Assembly (NCBI RefSeq): GCF_963583255.1
Contig: NC_084803.1
Span: forward strand, 27,874,428 to 27,938,427
DNA length: 64,000 nt
Direction of reading: 5' to 3'
DNA from: Pyrus communis
Lineage: Eukaryota > Streptophyta > Magnoliopsida > Rosales > Rosaceae
Shown: one piece after another, positions 11,446 to 22,495 of the stretch
How the letters are laid out: each line of letters opens with the position of its first letter
How positions within the stretch are numbered: the stretch's first letter is position 1
The notes under the pieces: model-generated
What the model was told of the DNA's origin: nothing
Seen by the model: only the letters and a program-made list of their open reading frames with translations
The model's database searches: none
Program-made: the position numbers and the translations under genes

Positions 11446-11553
11446 TGACGGCGTCAGTTAACGCCGTCAGGAATATTCCGTTAAAACTAACAGATTCCGT
11501 TAAAGTTAACACGACGCCGTTAAGAATATTCCGTCCAAACTGACGGAATATTC
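11446..11553. promoter_or_regulatory. Palindrome cluster in Tekay LTR (TGACGGCGTCA, GAATATTC x3)
   Basis: TGACGGCGTCA at 11446-11456, then GAATATTC at 11471-11478, 11524-11531 and 11546-11553, with GTTAACGCCGTC-type repeats between. CACGTG at 11430-11435 lies just before. GAAnnTTC is the core of a plant heat-shock element and TGACG the core bound by TGA-type bZIP factors; regulation is inference only. Confidence 0.5.
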
Positions 11554-12212
11554 TGTCTTTTTTTCCGTCACACCTCCGATGCCGTCGCCGGAAAACAGGG
11601 AAATTTTCAAACCTTCGTTTCTTACTCGTTTTTCAACCAAATTTCATGAAATTTGCACCGAAATGAAGCTTACAACAAGTAGAACAAAACCTTACCACTT
11701 TCAAGCCCTGAAATTCATGAAATCACGCCGGAGAAACTTCACAAAATCTGGCCAAACCTGCAACTCACGATCCCGATGTCCAAATCCTTCCAACGAACCA
11801 CCCCAAGCTTCCTAAGGACCTCACTAAGCTTCCTCCAAGCTTCAAATTCCCTGAAAAACAACATTTCACGTGTGCATGAACAGTAACCATAATCGGGGTT
11901 CCATGGTTCAACGTGAAATCGAAGGATTTCCTACCTGAAATGGGTATGGTTGAACTCATATGATCCTCACGAACACAAAGATATAATTGTCCACCTCGAT
12001 CTACAACGTTTTCACGGGTTTTGGTACTTGTCTGTACGAAGAGAGAGAGAGGAGAAAGACACGGGAAGGAGATGGGGATGAGAGTGTGTGTGTGTGGGGT
12101 CCAGATGCAGCCAACCAAATCCCCAAAACAACCACACATTGACAAATATCCACTAGGGGTAGAAACATCATTTCACACCTACGGTACAAATAATCCGGGA
12201 CGGGCTGTCACA

Positions 12213-12392
12213 GTAGACTAGTTAGAATATTGCTTAGAATACAAAACAGTAAAAGCATAAAAGTGTATTCAATTATAAGTTTTATGGGTTTTATAAAGTT
12301 CTTTAATATTTTGATCGATTGAATACCCTTGACTTTCACACATATATTCAAAGTTCAATATCTTGAATTTTGAAACTAAATTTCAAATTTTT
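12213..12392. other. AT-rich flank right of element A, nothing recognised
   Basis: Old target sequence next to A. No open frame or repeat pair was recognised. Confidence 0.4.
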
Positions 12393-12639
12393 GGGGCATA
12401 AATTTAGAGAGAGAAGAGAGGAAAATCGCAGAGAAGAAAAAGAGAAAATGGCTCGAAGAATTGTATGGTGATTTTCCACACTCATTATACCTTTTTATTT
12501 ATCCTAATAAGGGACAAAGAAACTTGTCCTCTAAGTAATACAAACACTAATAGAGATGATCTTCTAGATAGGATTCATATACATAATCTACTTAGTATTT
12601 ACACAATCACATATGTGCTATAATTCTAATTACAACACT
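12393..12639 (-). repeat. Copia-like LTR fragment
   Basis: The stretch GGATTCATATACATAATC ... TTTACACAATCA ... ATTACAACA closely matches 55256-55440, and the part GCATAAATTTAGAGAGAG ... GAAAATCGCAGAGAAG resembles 38945-38985. On the minus strand it would start TGTTGTAATTAG. Copia assignment rests only on the short LTR and its look; no copia pol was found. Confidence 0.35.
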
Positions 12640-14869
12640 CACCTTGAGTGTGTAAATACTCCAAGTAGTCTGCGAATCAAACCTTCAGGCAAATGTTGAA
12701 ACACTTGATGAAGTCGTCACGTCTAGTCATCACAAATAGTAAACGCATGTCTCTAATGAGGATTGCATATAAGAGTAAGTCTCACCAAAAGTTGGTTATA
12801 GTAAAACCTAACAGCACAAAACCTATAGCCTAAGGAGAATCTTCAGGACGTAAGTAGTAGGAAAACCACATACAAGGGTATAAACATCCCCATATGGGCG
12901 CCTCGTCAAAATCTTGTTAGGTTAGCAAAAACCATGTGGAAAAAATGTCTTATCTAAAGGAAAAATAGTATATTAAGGTCAAGTGAGTATACTTTAGGAT
13001 ACTCCCATTAAGTTCAACAAAACCCTCCCTGAAAACTACAAGCATTGCAAATAAGATAGTTATGCATATTAATTCCTCGAACAAGCTTCAAGAAGCTTGA
13101 CTTTGGCTGTGATTTTATGAAGAAGACGATAACTGTCTAGGGATCGGATCTGTTTTTTTTCAATTTATGGTGCTTTGTTAATGTGAGGTAGATGTAATAA
13201 GTTTGGCATTGCCTTTTTGGATCGTAGTTGAGATTTAACGATGGATGAAAAACCGCAGGTGCTTTGAATATTCCTAAAGAAATGGCTCTCATGCGCACAT
13301 GTGGCTTCTTGCATGGGATTAGCTTAGCATGCCTTGAAGATTTTGCAACTAAGGTTTGTTATGTGGACCTCTAAGATATTGTAATGTTCATAACGGTAAA
13401 GACATAAATTGTCTAGGAACATGCCTTGTGCGGGTCTAACAAGTAATCGGCGTCAGCAAACTAACAAGGCAAGTATCATTCTGAAGACCAGAGTTGTGAT
13501 CTCTTCTGAGATGCATCAAGATAGAATAAGACAAAATCCATAGTAAAGGAAAATGTCTTCAACACCAATTTAGTGGTGGCATGTAGGTGAGAGAGCGATC
13601 GAGGAAATGATTCGTTTGTGCCATATTTCTTCACTTCTGGGGAGGTGAATCCTACAAACCTAGTAATCTGTTGCGCTTTAGGTCGAGACAAACAATTATC
13701 TAATTGCCAGAGTATTAGGTCGGCCTAAGTTCGCATTATACCTACTTTTGAGGATTGCGATGATCACACTAGAAGTAGTCTGTCCTTCGAGGATAATTTT
13801 GTGACATTAATTAGTTATGTCTTGTTGGATTGTAGACTACTCTAGCACACAATGCAGAAGTACAAAGAATGACGTAAGCATGAATAATTCAATTAACCTG
13901 CATGATTAGCTAAATGTCAAATTCCATATAATCATTTTAAATTAATCCACGTGATCGTGGTTAATCAACGTGTTTTTATTCATACAAAAAATAAATTAAG
14001 AACACATGCATAAAATTAGATTAAGTTTTGAATTTTAACTGTTATATTTTGTATGTAGAGGAATTCAATATTCAAAGGCTCCCAAGAGTTAGCCCTGTAG
14101 TAGTATCCACATGAATGAAAATCCGATTGGTGAAGCATGAAGATGACAATATACTAAGACCTTCTCCTCAAGTGGTGAGACGATAAAGGATGTAGGGTGT
14201 GGTGTTTTGTTTTTTAATTTCTCTAAATTAGAAAACCTAATTCCTTTCTCTTTAATTTATGTTTGCAACTTGTGAATTCTCATATTAGGTCTAGAGACCC
14301 CTTAAGCCTATATAGAGAACAATTCCATAAGGAAATAGGATTACAAATTAATTCTCCACCACACATGTATGCCACAAGCCATGGTAGACCTATTTAGGCT
14401 TGCCGCACTTCCCTTTGGCATTGGGCTTTAGCCCAATTCACTCATATTTTGTTTATTTAATTAATCTGGTATTTCTATTCAGGCTGAGCTTCGTTATTTA
14501 ATTTTAGTTCACATAACTAACAACAAATAATAGTCTCAAACCAATTAATTAAATATGAAATAGAACTGAAATGTAAACAATAATTAGAATTAATCTAATT
14601 TTACATCATTTTAAACCATTCTAATTCAACCTTATAGGAATATCCACAAACTGAGTAGTAACATCTAGCAATGGTTTTTCGCTACCCAGATTAGTCAAAA
14701 TATGTTTCAATTCATACAACACATATTTTGAACCTTAGTTATGGTTACAATGCAATTCAAATATTCTGTGTACTATCCTCTGCTCATATATTTTAGAGCA
14801 TGGAACTTTTTCAAACTTTACATATGAATATGATCATCCTAATTTATCTCTTGCAAGTTGCTTTGGCTC
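12640..14869. other. Degenerate background, no gene recognised
   Basis: About 2.2 kb of AT-rich, stop-rich sequence on both strands. Short open frames (for example 13476-13691 minus) show no family motifs. It reads like decayed internal sequence of an old LTR element into which F inserted. The segment 14150-14530 ends AACATAACTAACA and may be another LTR fragment, not confirmed. Confidence 0.4.
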
Positions 14870-15343
14870 AAAACTTCTGAAGATAAATCGTCAGGGGCCT
14901 TCACGAATATCTACCATCATGATTACCTAAAAGGTGATATATTCCTTTTATGAATTCTATTAATGCACATGATCCTGAACCTCACACTATAAGGCTATGC
15001 TATCATATGAGAGCTTTGAGGTGAAAAGAAAAGATCATATTCATATATATGAGATAACTAGTGATGCCTCATGTTTGAGAACTAGTTGCATCCATAACTC
15101 AAAAATATGATACAATTGACAAGTAGGTAATTTTTCATTTGTACACTCCTATGGTTGGTCAATGTTCAATGAACTCAATCTCGTAAATGAGCACCTTTAT
15201 GTCTAATCCATATCACTATATGCTTAGTCCAAGACTTACTATTGAATACGACATAAGCCAGCCTTTGCGGATGTTCGATAGTTCATCCGGTCACCTCAGG
15301 ATTGGAACTTCTTTTCAATCTCGCCCCCACAACTTAAGGTATT
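14870..15343. repeat. Left copy of 474-bp flank duplicated beside element F
   Basis: This segment recurs at 30062-30535 with only scattered differences. Here it ends GGTATT and runs into the F LTR at 15344; there it ends GTATT and continues without the element. The GTATT at 15339-15343 is the target duplication of F. Confidence 0.85.
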
Positions 15344-16834
15344 TGATAGGGATTTTACCACCTGCCAAAGTAGGGATAAAATCACACAAAATAGTTGCAA
15401 GAGAACAAGGTTGTTGTAGTATAAACGGCTCAAGGAAGGTCGTTTTCCGCTGGGATTATTTAAAACAATTTATGAAAAACCCTAATCCTAATTAATTATT
15501 TGAAAGTCAAAATTGGAAAATGTTGATTTTGAATTTAAAGGTATTAAAAACGAATTTTAATAAAGGTAATTTAAAGAAAGCAACTAATGACCAATTAAAA
15601 AGGAAAGAAATCAAAGAGAAAATTTTTAGAAACAACTTTGGAAAAGTACTAGGGTTCCGCCGTCACCTTGACAATCCTATGGAGTTCTTCTAATTCCTTA
15701 TGAATTACACATGCATCTTCTGAAGGTTAGGTTTTCCTAAAGTATACCCTACTTGGAACCCCCAATATAGAACGTATATCTAACATGCAACCCGTCCTTG
15801 GCATCTAGATCGAATGTGAACATGCAAGACTCATTAAGTTTTGTGAAAACCTTTTGAAAAACCATACAACCCTTAAGACGTGTCGTCCATCCTAAGAAGT
15901 TACACATATTAACCACAAGAAGCCATCGCCAATTTCAGGGACAGCCCTCCACCAAAATTGTATCAAATTACTTTTCTAAATATCCTAATGGTCACGAATC
16001 ACTAAGACAAATAGATCGTTTAAAGCACAATGATTAATAATTCAAAACTTGCATGCATAAATTCATAAGAAAATTAAAAAGAGACTACATTTTCTTGCTA
16101 AGGATCATGGACTCACCCTAGCAAAAGGGATTAGTTACGCATATTCATAAATAAAATCAACATAATTGTATTAAATTAGAAAAAGGATGAAAACACCTGA
16201 AGTGTATGTCTTTAAATCTCTAAAACTTTAGCCAAACTATTCTCTCAAAAGTTGCATACACCCAAAAAAGAACCCCCCTCCTAGGTTTTGCCAAAAGGCT
16301 TATTTATACAACTCTCATTAAAATCCTCCTAGTTAAATGTCTAAGAATCCAACTAGGAAACCTAAAAACTTGAAATAAAATAGGAAACATTAACTTGGTA
16401 AATTCGCTTAGAAATCTGCACAGCCACGTTTTGGACCCAAATCAACTCCAAAACTGGTCCAAAGTAGCTGGATTTAAAGCTTGAACTATTCTGAACACTT
16501 CTCCAGAAGGCCACAAACCCATATGAGGTCATCTTGGGCTCCAAAAACGCAAGTCAAACCCAGAAACGTCACTTTCCAGCAACTCGCACTGCTTCTTTAT
16601 TTAATCGCCAGAAAATAACCGCTTTGTAGAAAAATCCCAAATTTTGATACGAACAAGAAAAGAGACACATGAATGTCCTGCAATTTGAATCACTCCAAAA
16701 TTCGTCCGTTTGATCATGTTTTGCTCCAGAGGAAGTCGAATGTCCTACATTGAAAATATAACGCAAAGTATCAAAATTCTACCAAATTAATACTAAGAAT
16801 AGGGTAAAATATATAATATAATATTGACTCATCA
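15344..16834 (-). repeat. Left (3') LTR of element F
   Basis: Complete LTR, 1491 bp; minus strand starts TGATGAGTCAATA and ends CCCTATCA. Pairs with 28766-30065. A TATA box reads TATAAATA on the minus strand (complement of 16301-16308), also present in the right LTR at 29722-29729. An 11-base insertion near 29815 in the right copy is absent here. Confidence 0.9.
16301..16308 (-). promoter_or_regulatory. TATA box in F LTR
   Basis: TATAAATA on the minus strand, conserved in both LTRs, placed about 530 bases from the LTR start, as expected for a Pol II promoter driving element RNA. Confidence 0.5.
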
Positions 16835-16852
16835 AAATACCCCCAAACTTAG
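16835..16852 (-). promoter_or_regulatory. Polypurine tract of element F
   Basis: Minus strand reads AGCTAAGTTTGGGGGTATT directly before the LTR start TGATGAG, preceded by TGCTTGAGGACAAGCAAAA. Same layout as in element G at 34791-34813. Confidence 0.8.
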
Positions 16853-19196
16853 CTTTTTGCTTGTCCTCAAGCAAAACAAAACTAAAAAAAAAAATAAAAA
16901 CTAACAAACTAAAACTAAATGACAAAGTTTTTCACCTTCAAAGTTGCAATCCATAGAAAATATTAAAAATCAGAACATCTTTTCAAAAGTTCCAACTAAT
17001 CCCACTACAGACTCTAAGCCATTTAGAATCAATTAGAAAAGAATTCATGAACTTCCTTTGGTGTAAAGTGAACCAACATGGCTAAAGAGACTCGACTAAC
17101 ACCCTTACTTCTCGTCCTTTTTATTCCACACGTACTAACTTTACATTTTATTTTTCTCTTTTTTCGAATTTTCTTCTTTTTTTATTTATTTTTTATTTTT
17201 TATTTTTATTTTTCTCTAGTAACAGTAGTGGTCATGCAATGTCAGTTCACTTAAACTTTCGATCCAACCCATGTAGCGAGCTTTAGGTCAATGACTCCCT
17301 AACCACTAGGGCTTTAGGGCACTAGGTGTAGAACACCCCTAAGGACTTATTAACCCGAGCTGAAAAAGGCTACGAAACCAACTAACCACCCTGTCCCATG
17401 CCAAGACTCTACCGTTTGACACGAGAATCACTGTTGATTAGGCAGGACTGGCCCGATTACTAGGCAAAGCCTCAGGTGGAACAATTATTACTTTATTCAT
17501 AACAAGAACTAGCTCTACTTGAAACAAAAATTAAAAATAAACTTAGACTAAAAGCAAGTGTTTCAATCTCACTCCCCACAAACCATGTTAATGTGAATGT
17601 GCAAATTTTCAAAGTATAACCCATGAATTAGTGTCTAAGCAACGATAAATAGAAAAGATTCTACTGTGGGATTAATCTTCACCATGTCCATTTGTTCTAA
17701 CGTTTAAAATAATCTATGGGTATTAACTTAAAAAAAATGAAAACCATTTATTTGACTTTTATTTGACTCAAAAATTAAAAACCTCACCCCCAAACTTAAA
17801 TCACACATTGTCCTCAAGGTGTGGAAAAAGAATAAAGAAAAGAAACTAAACTATTCAAAATCATGAAAAGGAAACTAAAAAGAAAATAACTAAAAGAATA
17901 GAAGAAGTAATAGAAAAACAAAATAACATAAAGAGGAATAAAGAAAGAAATGACCTGGGATGTCGAACACAAGAAGATGAGGTACAAAAGACACTGAGCC
18001 TTTCACTTGCTGAATGATGGGCCTTAAAAATCGGAATTGGGCCGCGAGAAAACAATCAGGCCAACAATCAGCCCTTTTGGTAGCCCACACGCTCGCCACA
18101 CACATGTGCCATAAACCCTAGCTATTCTTAAATACACATTGGATTCCCTTCCACTAACCTCAAGCCCAGAGCCGAACTGCTCTACCTCTCTTCAATTCAA
18201 AACACTCATTTCGGACAAACATGGGAAACACAAGTCTTGGACACGCGGCAAGCATCAGTGCATTGCATCCTTAGGATTCCAAATGAAAGGTCAGACATCT
18301 CTCTCATTTCTGAAAACAACCCTGTCACACATTATTTCAAAAACCGAAAGAGGTTCTTCATTTCTCTCATCCATCTCTCTCCAATGAAGAACCGTAGCTG
18401 CGCCTCCATCCCAGTTCAACAGCAATGTGGTACCGTGCTCCCTCTCAACCTCGCACAACCTAGCCTTCATCCTTGTGCTTCCTTGCCATGTGCTCCAGTG
18501 CTCTCGAGTCCGGACCTGGAAATTATCACCCTGGCAGCGAACCCCAAAACCTAAAGGTAAACAGCTCGCCTCTTGGTATTTGTCTTCCATGGTGCGTATT
18601 CGCATGAGAAAACCACAGACTAACACATGCATGAGTTTGTTCTTATGAGAATACTCGGATCGACAACAAGAGACGCACCAACACCCAAAAGTTCACAAAG
18701 CCATGGCTGAGCATCTTGGACTCATCCACTCTGCAGGTAACATACATTCATCCCCAAACTACAGGTCTGATGTTAATTACTAAGTTGCACGTCCGTCATT
18801 TATGTTGGGGACCAAAAGACGAAGGAATCGAAAATCCATTCAATTTTTGAGTTAAAATGTGTGTAAAATGCTCACAGATCTGTCGCCTGAAAGGTAGAAA
18901 GCGGGAGCAGTTCACCTCAAACCCTCAAATCCGAGCATAAGAAAGGTAAAAACGCATGTTGTGAAATGCTGAGCTCCGTACAGCCTAGCATGGTTCAATG
19001 TCAATGCGTAGCTCAAATGTTCGTCTCTCTGTGCTTGTAGGTGGTTCGAATCAAGTGGTAATCCGAGATGAAGAATGCTCAAGCTGTAGAGCGACCGAGT
19101 CAAAAAGGAAACATGAACTGTCAAGCTCCTAGAACTGCAACAGGTATAAAACGCATCCCTCTGTTCCTATTTTGCTAAACATGTATGCTTTCAACG

Positions 19197-19228
<32 letters not shown>

Positions 19229-19371
19229 TTTTTGGGTGATATTCTTCTCCCCGTGATAGAACTTCATGAAAATCTGAGAACCCTGAAACATATGTATGAA
19301 CCATGCGGACTTGAACCGTGTTGAGGACAAAGAAAGAACTATCCCCAAACTTAAATAATGACATCCTTAAA
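16853..19371 (-). other. F 3' non-coding region, part 1
   Basis: Between the PPT and the nested chimera. It holds the internal purine motif at 17779-17815 (minus: CTTGAGGACAATG ... TTTAAGTTTGGGGGTGAGG), a similar tract near 19343 (TATTTAAGTTTGGGGAT on minus), and a T run at 19199-19227. Open frames at 18139-18648 (plus) and 18291-18632 (minus) overlap each other, lack recognisable motifs and are not called. No env-like protein was identified. Confidence 0.5.
19199..19227. repeat. Poly(T)/poly(A) run
   Basis: Homopolymer of about 28 T interrupted only at its end. Lies in non-coding sequence of F; length likely varies. Confidence 0.8.
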
Positions 19372-19714
19372 TGACACACCCAGATCTAGATCAGGGCATG
19401 CTGGCCATCACGTGGAAATGACGTAGCCATGTGCACAGTGCGAAAGCTAATAAAATAATAATAATAAATAGTACGAATAAATAAAAATTAGCTTTACACA
19501 AAGTAACAACAGACAAGTGCAAGCGTAAGTGCGACACTAAGTTCAGAGCATAAAATCCTAATGCAGTCCAGGAGAAAACGATGCAACAAAAGCACACCCG
19601 AAGGTGGTCCTACACTGGTGATCGTCTGTCAGATATGCCGGGGGAAATCCTCAGGGAAACCACCAAACGCACTAGTCAACTAGAACCTGGAAGGGCGCAA
19701 AACAAAAGCGTGAG
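19372..19714 (-). repeat. Tekay LTR fragment at left of chimera
   Basis: Matches the first ~340 bases of the plus-strand reading of the D and C LTRs (GATCAGGGCATGCTGGCC, then GTGCAAGCGTAAGTG, GGGCGCAAAACAAAAGCGTGAG). It stops before the hairpin units. Confidence 0.85.
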
Positions 19715-19800
19715 GGAATGGTAAGCCCAAAGCGGACAATATCGTGCTACGGTGATGGAGCGGGCCTGGGAAGTGATCCACCCCGGGCCAGGATGTGATA
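19699..19800 (+). repeat. Cassandra 5' LTR, 3' end only
   Basis: Same sequence as 20060-20153: AAGCCCAAAGCGGACAATAT, then TCCACCCCGGGCC and the end GATGTGATA. The 5S-like half of this LTR is missing, replaced by the Tekay fragment. Confidence 0.85.
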
Positions 19801-19803
19801 ATT

Positions 19804-19815
19804 TGGTATCAGAGC
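19804..19815 (+). promoter_or_regulatory. Primer binding site of Cassandra
   Basis: TGGTATCAGAGC, complement of initiator tRNA-Met, three bases after the LTR end. The tract CTAAGGGGGTGGA at 19856-19868 just before the 3' LTR is the matching polypurine tract. Confidence 0.85.
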
Positions 19816-19869
19816 CTAACCCTGGTCGTGGTGTGCCGACGAGGACGTTAGGCCCCTAAGGGGGTGGAT

Positions 19870-20153
19870 TGTGACATCCCACATCACCCAGGGGTGTGAT
19901 CCTTAAATGTATATTCCCATTTCTACTTAGCACGAGGCCTTTTGGGAGCTCACTGGCTTCGGGTTCCTTAAGAACTCCGAAGTTAAGCGAGAATGGGGCT
20001 AGAGCAATTCCATGATGGGTGACCCACTGGGAAGTTGCTCGTGAGTTCCCAAAAACAAAACCGTAAGGGAATGGTAAGCCCAAAGCGGACAATATCATAC
20101 TACGGTGGTGGAGTGGGCCCGGAAAGTGATCCACCCCGGGCCGGGATGTGATA
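19870..20153 (+). repeat. Cassandra 3' LTR
   Basis: Begins TGTGACATCCCACATC and ends GGGATGTGATA; length 284, usual for Cassandra TRIMs. The canonical terminal CA reads TA in both LTR ends, so the change predates or was copied with the element. It carries the 5S rRNA-like core. Confidence 0.88.
19950..20050 (+). other. 5S rRNA-like core of Cassandra LTR
   Basis: Contains AGAACTCCGAAGTTAAGCG and GATGGGTGACCCACTGGGAA, which match plant 5S rRNA internal control regions (A box, intermediate element, C box). The 5' third of 5S rRNA and the middle are not conserved, so it is not a functional rRNA gene. In Cassandra this part is known to resemble a Pol III promoter. Confidence 0.85.
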
Positions 20154-20158
20154 TTAAA

Positions 20159-20696
20159 TGTAAAAGAGAGAGAGCCCAAAGAGTAATGGTGGATATACGG
20201 ACTATTTCCACTGGAACTCATACGCTAGAGTGTTCTATTGAAGGAAAATACCCCAGATCGGCAAAGGAAACTGGATGGCAAAACTATTGGCATACATTGA
20301 AGAAGGGCCACTTAACAAAATAGAGAGGTATAACATTTTTTCTCTGCAATGTGAATCACATATGTCGTTGTTGAGGATCTTGTTTGCTGTCTGCAAAAAC
20401 CCAAGCATGAAAATCAGAGATAGAATGTAGAAAAGACTAGCGATAAACTAAAATAAAACAAATAAAAGAATTTTTTTTTTCTTTTTTGTTTTTGTTTATT
20501 TTGATTTTATTTTTTATTTTGATTTTTATGTTTTTATTTTGATTTTTTAAATAATGACAACCTAACAATTAAAATGCAGCTAGAAATTGAAAGTAATAAA
20601 AATGAAAGAAGGTAAAGAAAAAGTTAGAGAATTAGGTTGCCTCCCAACAAGCGCTTTATTTAATGTCTTTAGCTAGACAGAACAGAGGCCCAGTGA
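20159..20696 (-). other. F 3' non-coding region, part 2
   Basis: Between the chimera and pol. The minus strand carries GGGAGGCAACC at about 20634-20645, the Athila hallmark after the polyprotein. A T-rich low-complexity stretch lies at 20470-20550. No gene is seen. Confidence 0.55.
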
Positions 20697-21081
20697 TTAA
20701 GTTGTTGGATCCTTCAGAGTCATTGACTCACAGGCACTGTCAAAGGGGGACTCCAAGTATGGTTTTAGCATTTGACCATTCACCTTGAATGTGTTACCAT
20801 TAAGCTCGTTTGTAATATCAACAGCCCCATGAGGATAAACCTTAGTAACTGAGTAAGGCCCATTCCAACGAGATTTTAATTTCCCTGGAAATAACTTTAA
20901 TCGGGAACTGAATAATAACACTCTCTGCCCTAGTTGGAAATCTTTTCTGAGAATTTTTTTTGTCATGGAAGGCTTTTGTTTTGTCTTTGTATATGCGTGC
21001 ATTGTCATAAGCATCATTACGAATTTCCTCAAGCTCATTGAGCTGCAGCTTATGTTTTTTCCCTTGCTGAATCGTAAGCAA
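20697..21081 (-). pseudogene. Element F integrase C-terminal part, frameshifted
   Basis: Two overlapping frames: [20 protein letters not shown], then after another shift [20 protein letters not shown] and ending [10 protein letters not shown]. It is the DNA-binding tail that follows the integrase core at 21050-22204 and matches the end of element I. One-base indels near 20950 and 21060 split it. Confidence 0.8.
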
Positions 21082-22204
21082 AATTCAACTCCTTAATAGC
21101 CCAAAATGCCTTATGTTCTAGCTCCATAGGTAAATGACAAGCCTTGCCATACACAAGCCGAAACGGGGACATCCCAATTGGAGTTTTAAAAGTTGTTCTG
21201 TAGGCCCATAGTGCATCATTTAATTTCAAACTCCAGTCTTTGCGAGTAGAGCCGACTGTTTTCTCCAAAATACGCTTTATTTCCCTGTTTGAAACCTCAA
21301 CCTGCCCTGATGTTTGTGGATAATAAGGAGTGGCAACACGATGAGTTATCCCATATTTTGCAAGCAACATAGCAAACTGTTTATTAAGAAAATGTTTTTC
21401 CCCATCACTAAGTATAACTCGCGGGATTCCAAACCGTGGAAAAATAACCCCTTGGAGGAATTTTAGAATCACTGATCCTTGATTGGTTGGTGTTGAAATT
21501 GCCTCAACCCACTTAGAAACATACTCAACAGCCACTAAAATATACTGATTGCCATGTGATGATGGGAATGGTCCCATAAAATCAATGCCCCAAACATCAA
21601 ATAATTCAACAACCAAAATACCATGTTGTGGCATTTCATTCCTCTTGGACTGATTGCCCACTCGTTGACACTTATCACAAGCCTTGCACCATTTGTTTGC
21701 ATCCTTGAAAATGGATGGCCAAAACAAACCACTTTGCAATATTTTTTCGGCTGTCTGCTTGGGCCCAAAATGTCCACCACATGCATAGTGATGGGCAAAT
21801 TTCAATACACTTTCTTGCTCATTTTCAGGAATACAATGCCTTATAATCTGATCTGGACAATATTTGTATAAATAAGGCTCATCCCAAAAATAATGTTTAA
21901 CATCTGCTAAAAACTTCTTTTTCTGCTGAAAAGAAAAATCAGGAAGTAACACTCCTTTTGCCAAATAATTCACCAAATCAGCAAACCATGGAGTATTGTT
22001 GTGAACAGCGTAAAGTTGTTCATCTGGGAAGCTTTCACTTAGTGGGAATGAATCTTCTTCAGCAGTAGTTGGAAGAATTAATCTAGATAAATGGTCAGCC
22101 ACCACATTTTCAATACCCTTTTTATCTTTAATCTCCAAATCAAATTCTTGAAGCAAAAGAACCCAACGAATTAATCTTGGCTTGGCATCTTTCTTAGACA
22201 ACAA
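21050..22204 (-). pseudogene. Element F RNase H end and integrase core
   Basis: A 384-residue open stretch. It begins with the end of RNase H (VVADHLSRL), then the integrase zinc domain ([10 protein letters not shown] ... [11 protein letters not shown]), and the core with all three acidic positions: [22 protein letters not shown] and [11 protein letters not shown]. It then runs to [19 protein letters not shown]. This is the best-preserved integrase in the window, but it ends at a stop near KT where the frame is lost, and RNase H upstream is cut by TAA at 22205-22207. Confidence 0.88.
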
Positions 22205-22495
22205 TTATTTAAGGGCGGCATGATCAGTATAAATAATCACCTTAGCTCCAACCAAATAAGACCGAAACTTTTCTAAAGCAAACACAACTGCCAACAATTC
22301 ATTCTCTGTGGTTGCATAGTTGAGATGTGCATCATTAAGAGTACGACTGGCATAATAGATGACATGGGGAAACTTGCCTTTACGCTGCCTTAAAACTGCA
22401 CCAATGGCATAATCTGAAGCATCACACATCAACTCAAACGGTAAGCTCCAATCCGGGGCTGCAATAATAGGGGCTGAAGTTAGGAGTGTCTTCAA
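22205..22495 (-). pseudogene. Element F RNase H
   Basis: RNase H motifs FELMCDASDYAIGAVL, TENELLAVVFALEK and IIYTDHAALK are present, carrying three catalytic acids. A TAA at 22205-22207 follows ALK, where a Tyr codon is expected. It belongs with 22598-22906 and 22934-25162 in one original polyprotein. Confidence 0.85.

Larger units (their letters stand above)
4798..12212 (-). mobile_element. Tekay/Del-like chromovirus, decayed (element A)
   Basis: Minus-strand Ty3/gypsy element: right (5') LTR 10070-12212, tRNA-iMet primer site 10055-10066, gag to integrase 9988-5182, PPT 5123-5137, left (3') LTR remnant 4798-5122. Domain order protease-RT-RNase H-integrase plus a chromodomain-like C-terminus (KVLRNKTVNLGKVSWKNH ... 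ATWETEDRM) and LTRs over 2 kb fit the Tekay/Del chromovirus lineage. The coding part has two frameshifts and many stops, so the copy is dead. The left LTR is interrupted by element I; its missing part may lie left of the window. Base sequence after 12212 is GTAGA; the matching duplication would be outside the window. Confidence 0.88.
10070..12212 (-). repeat. Right (5') LTR of element A
   Basis: On the plus strand it runs from TCACACACCCCG to GGGCTGTCACA, so the minus-strand LTR starts TGTGACAGCCC and ends TGTGTGA (family end TGTGTCA; one base changed). Length 2143. Same family as the LTRs of C (57278, 62154) and related to D and B. It contains the short hairpin units at 10607-10708 and the palindrome cluster at 11446-11553. 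Several CpG sites read TpG or CpA compared with C (for example TCACATGAGAGTGATG). No protein gene is credible here. Confidence 0.88.
19372..20153 (+). mobile_element. Chimeric Tekay-LTR / Cassandra TRIM unit with TTAAA duplication
   Basis: Starts TGACACACCC, the outer end of a Tekay LTR in reverse, and follows that LTR to about 19714. It then becomes Cassandra: end of a 5' LTR (to 19800), TGGTATCAGAGC primer site, a ~55-bp internal region, purine tract, and a complete 284-bp 3' LTR with 5S rRNA-like core (19870-20153). TTAAA at 19367-19371 and TTAAA at 20154-20158 flank the whole unit. The changeover lies in a stretch shared by both parents (AAAACAAAA, one base, CGTnAG). Whether it moved as one unit or arose by recombination after insertion is open. 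Confidence 0.75.

Noticed and set aside
18139..18648. Possible env-like or host gene in the 3' region of F
   Set aside because: Frames on both strands overlap, with no start context, membrane segment or known motif.
19950..20050. 5S rRNA gene
   Set aside because: Only the control-region half matches; it is the LTR core of Cassandra.
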